From the NCBI GenBank assembly GCA_030832085.1, contig JAURJU010000090.1:1-54767 (forward strand): DNA of 54,767 nucleotides. The letters are read 5' to 3'. The stretch's first letter is position 1. The number at the start of each line of letters is the position of its first letter. Source of the DNA: Chitinophagales bacterium. Its GTDB lineage: Bacteria; Bacteroidota; Bacteroidia; Chitinophagales; Chitinophagaceae. Below the pieces are notes generated by a model that did not search any database, was not told the DNA's origin, and saw only the letters and a list, made by a program, of their open reading frames with translations. Shown piece by piece: positions 52,359 through 54,767 of the stretch. A program made the translations under genes and the position numbers.

Positions 52359-53240
52359 TCAAAGGGAGGCCCCCATTCGTCGCCCATGCACAATCCTGTC
52401 TTTTCCCTGAAAGTCTTTTTTGGTAACAATATTTTCGAAGCCATTTTCTTCCAACAAATCAACAACCCCTTTGGCATGATGCTCGTGGGTTTCAAAAAAT
52501 ATCATTCCCCCCCTGAGCAGGTGATGGTCTGAAAAGGCGACGATTGCCTTGTAGAATTGCAAGGGATCTTCATTGGTAACAAAAAGTGCCATGTGCGGCT
52601 CGTGGTCCAGTACATGCCCAGCCATCTCCGACTTGTCCTCAAGCGGAATATAAGGCGGGTTGCTGATGATGATATCAAAGGCAGGCAAGTGATCGCTTTT
52701 CGATTCTGTTAGTATGTCTGTTTGTGCAAAATTGATGGCTGTATCAAGCAGCAATGCATTTTTTTTTGCAACGTCAAGTGCCTTTTTGCTTTGGTCTACT
52801 CCCCAAACTTCCCATTCCGGAAAATATTTCTTTAGTGCGATGGCGATGCATCCGCTTCCAGTTCCAATATCGATCAATTTGATCCTGCGCTGGTCTTCTT
52901 TTGACATGTCAGCATAAAGGCGCCTCACTGTCATTACCAACTCTTCGGTTTCTGGCCTTGGGATGAGCACATGTTCATCTACCTGAAACCGCATGTCGCA
53001 AAACCAGGCATGTCCTAGCACGTATTGTGTTGGCCTGCCATGCAACAGCTCCTCTTTGTCTACCATCAATTGAAGCAACTGTTCCTCACTGAGCTCAGCA
53101 TCATGGTGAATGACCCTTTTAGACCTGTCCCAGCCCGTGATGTCTTCCATGATAAGGTCTGCAATGTTGGAAGCCTCCCGGTTTTCATAAAGGGGTTGAA
53201 GGGATTGTTGCAAATGATGATATGCCTCTTTGATGCGCAC
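52359..53240 (-). CDS. prmC: Release factor glutamine methyltransferase (PrmC)
   Basis: This is 293 residues if started at the GTG at 53238-53240 ('VRIKEAYHHL'), because Bacteroidota PrmC proteins usually begin 'M[TR]I[KR]EAY'. A TTG six codons upstream is the alternative, and no ATG is available. The N-terminal helical domain contains 'REASNIADLIMEDI' and 'QYVLGHAWFCDMRFQV'. The methyltransferase domain has 'LIDIGTGSGCIAIALKKYF' and the catalytic 'IISNPPYIPL' (NPPY). It methylates the GGQ glutamine of RF1 and RF2. It is convergent with exbD and divergent from the YigZ gene. Confidence 0.93.
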   Translation of the reverse strand: MRIKEAYHHLQQSLQPLYENREASNIADLIMEDITGWDRSKRVIHHDAELSEEQLLQLMVDKEELLHGRPTQYVLGHAWFCDMRFQVDEHVLIPRPETEELVMTVRRLYADMSKEDQRRIKLIDIGTGSGCIAIALKKYFPEWEVWGVDQSKKALDVAKKNALLLDTAINFAQTDILTESKSDHLPAFDIIISNPPYIPLEDKSEMAGHVLDHEPHMALFVTNEDPLQFYKAIVAFSDHHLLRGGMIFFETHEHHAKGVVDLLEENGFENIVTKKDFQGKDRIVHGRRMGASL

Positions 53241-53259
53241 GTTCCAAAAGTAAAACAAT

Positions 53260-53267
53260 TAACTTTG
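53260..53267 (+). promoter_or_regulatory. Possible -7 promoter element of the YigZ/IMPACT gene
   Basis: TAACTTTG is an exact TAnnTTTG match about 84 nt upstream of the ATG at 53352. No TTTG lies at the right distance upstream, so this is tentative. Confidence 0.3.
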
Positions 53268-53351
53268 TTGTTGCATTCCATATGGTATCAATCATTCTAA
53301 AAGTGATAAAACCTTTCTTTGGCCTGCAGGTTTCATGAATCAAATACAACA

Positions 53352-53972
53352 ATGCAACTGGATCCCAATTACTATCAGACCATAGAACAGCATGCTTCAG
53401 CAGCATTTTCTGATAGGGGCAGCAAATTCATTGCGTTGGCTTATCCTGTTGATTCCATTGAACAGTTCAAGGCGGTTTTGAACGACGTAAAAAAGGAACA
53501 CCCAAAGGCATCTCATCATTGCTTTGCTTACCGAATTGGTGCAGAGGGGATGACCTATCGTGTCACGGATGCCGGAGAACCTGCTGGTACTGCAGGCAGA
53601 CCAATATTGGGACAAATAGACAGCAAGGGTTTGACCAATACCTGTGTGATTGTTGTCCGTTATTTCGGCGGCACCCTGCTGGGCGTACCGGGGCTGATCA
53701 ATGCCTATAAAAGTGCCGCTTCAATGGCACTGCAATTGACACCGTTGATCCGAAAGCCTGTTGAAATTGCATATGAAATTCAATTTGATTATACGGTAAC
53801 GAATGATGTGTTGAAGGCGCTGAAAAGGTTCAGCTGTAACATCTTTCGCCAGGAAATGCAACTCTTTTGCTTGTATGACATTGGAATACCCAAGATCCAT
53901 GAGAATGAATGCCATCGTATGTTGGAGGACATCCAGGGCCTGGTCCTGAAAAAGAAAAGCGATTCATTGTAG
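53352..53972 (+). CDS. YigZ/IMPACT family protein
   Basis: This is 206 residues from the ATG at 53352; a TTG eleven codons upstream was rejected. The N-terminal UPF0029 domain has 'SDRGSKFIALAYPVDS', 'HPKASHHCFAYRIG', 'DAGEPAGTAGRPIL' and 'NTCVIVVRYFGGTLLGVPGL', all strong IMPACT/YigZ marks. The C-terminal alpha/beta domain (about 135-206) resembles the EF-G-like domain of this family. The function in bacteria is unclear, though nucleic-acid binding and translation-linked roles have been proposed. It is divergent from prmC. Confidence 0.93.
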   Translation: MQLDPNYYQTIEQHASAAFSDRGSKFIALAYPVDSIEQFKAVLNDVKKEHPKASHHCFAYRIGAEGMTYRVTDAGEPAGTAGRPILGQIDSKGLTNTCVIVVRYFGGTLLGVPGLINAYKSAASMALQLTPLIRKPVEIAYEIQFDYTVTNDVLKALKRFSCNIFRQEMQLFCLYDIGIPKIHENECHRMLEDIQGLVLKKKSDSL

Positions 53973-54005
53973 TGAACCGCTTCTCAATATGCTGGTGTGT
54001 TGAAC

Positions 54006-54752
54006 TTACTTGGTGGCGTTCATTTCCTCGTCTACAAGAATTCTTCCACAGTTTTCACAAACAATGATTTTCTTGTGCTGGCGAATTTCACTTTGGCGCT
54101 GGGGTGGGATGGCATTGTAGCAACCGCCACAGGCGTCTCTCACCACTGGAACCACGGCAAGACCATTGCGGAAATTCCCCCTGATCCTGTCAAATGAGGT
54201 AAGCAACCTGGGATCTACTGCTGCACGGGCCTTGTCAGAAACCGCCCTGCATTCCTTCTCTTCTTTTTCAGTTTCTGCAATGATTTTATCCAGTTCTCCC
54301 TTTTTCACCTTCAGGTGACCTTCTTTGGTGGCAATGTTCTTTTTGGCTGCGTCAAGAATTCTTGCCTTGTCAGCAATTTCCTCATTGGCATCCTTGATAT
54401 GTCTTTCAGCAAGTTTTAAATCGAGGGTTTGGTTCTCGATTTCCTTGTTGATGGCTTCGTATTCGCGGTTGTTTTTTACGTTGTCGCTTTGTTTCTCATA
54501 TTTTTTGAGCAATTCTTGCGACTGGGCAATCATTTCTTTTTTTTGATCAATGAACTCATTGATTCCATTGATTTCCTCTTCAATCCTGGTTTCCCTGGCA
54601 TGAAGTCCTTGGATTTCATCTTCAAGGTCACGCACCTCTATGGGAAGTTCACCTTTCAGGATTGCAATCTCATCCAGTTTGCTTTCAACCTTTTGAAGAT
54701 TGAGCAGGGAAGCGAGCTTTTCTTCTACTGAATATTCTTTTACAGTTGCCAT
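54006..54752 (-). CDS. Coiled-coil protein with C4-type zinc ribbon
   Basis: This is a 248-residue protein. Residues about 10-185 are a long charged coiled coil rich in Glu and Lys ('EKYEKQSDNVKNNREYEAI', 'LDLKLAERHIKDANEEIADK'). The C-terminal zinc ribbon has two CxxC pairs ('ACGGCYNAIPPQ' and 'VCENCGRILV'), matching the zf-RING_7/DUF164 (CT398-like) family. Members are cytosolic and may link RNA polymerase or the secretion machinery to partners, but the function is unproven. The start codon is only 15 nt from the right edge, so its promoter and upstream neighbour are not visible. Confidence 0.9.
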   Translation of the reverse strand: MATVKEYSVEEKLASLLNLQKVESKLDEIAILKGELPIEVRDLEDEIQGLHARETRIEEEINGINEFIDQKKEMIAQSQELLKKYEKQSDNVKNNREYEAINKEIENQTLDLKLAERHIKDANEEIADKARILDAAKKNIATKEGHLKVKKGELDKIIAETEKEEKECRAVSDKARAAVDPRLLTSFDRIRGNFRNGLAVVPVVRDACGGCYNAIPPQRQSEIRQHKKIIVCENCGRILVDEEMNATK

Positions 54753-54767
54753 AATGAGTTATAAAAA

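Overview
The window looks like chromosomal DNA of a Bacteroidota bacterium, most likely of the Chitinophagia/Chitinophagaceae type. The evidence is a PorP/SprF protein next to a giant PKD/CHU_C (type IX secretion) cargo, TonB-dependent uptake, many exported lipoproteins, Bacteroidota promoter elements (TTTG about 19 nt upstream of TAnnTTTG) and Bacteroidota-type variants of UvrA and Mrp. No rRNA, tRNA, prophage, insertion sequence or CRISPR array was seen. Genes are packed tightly and no gene-free stretch exceeds 300 bases.

Layout. (1) 1-4 kb: an AT-rich, decayed sulfatase remnant, an exported FAD-dependent oxidoreductase, a small secreted protein, a DJ-1/PfpI protein and a tiny pore-like membrane protein. 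(2) 4.1-22 kb: nine co-directional genes, mostly for exported or membrane proteins. They are a di-haem cytochrome c peroxidase, an M28 peptidase, a proline-iminopeptidase-like lipoprotein, a TonB-dependent receptor sandwiched between two paralogous beta-propeller/phosphoesterase proteins, a giant Asp-box (VPS10/sortilin-like) propeller, a sodium/solute symporter and a sulfatase. This reads as a nutrient-scavenging island. (3) 22-24.5 kb: metX-hom, an overlapping methionine/threonine-branch operon behind a complete SAM-I riboswitch with its own promoter and intrinsic terminator. (4) 24.7-30.2 kb: DNA repair genes uvrA and recG around an ElaA-like acetyltransferase.

(5) 30.4-36.3 kb: a type IX secretion cargo with four PKD domains plus PorP/SprF, then a LOG-family phosphoribohydrolase and a carboxypeptidase-regulatory-like protein. 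(6) 36.4-42.5 kb: Mrp/ApbC, then a block with DUF6702, HupE/UreJ, an FG-GAP lipoprotein and an M1 metallopeptidase. (7) 42.5-45.5 kb: an extracytoplasmic redox block on the minus strand: an ApbE-DUF2271 fusion, a PepSY-TM protein and a rhodanese-thioredoxin lipoprotein. (8) 45.5-54.8 kb: mostly housekeeping genes (RlmK-like methyltransferase, SlyD-like isomerase, NamZ, Fmt, PepT, ExbB/ExbD, PrmC, YigZ, and a coiled-coil zinc-ribbon protein).

The best candidates for something under-described are the tight propeller-phosphoesterase / TonB-receptor / propeller-phosphoesterase operon (8.07-15.28 kb) and the ApbE-DUF2271 / PepSY / rhodanese-thioredoxin redox block (42.5-45.5 kb). Family assignments come from reading the translated sequence; no database search was possible.
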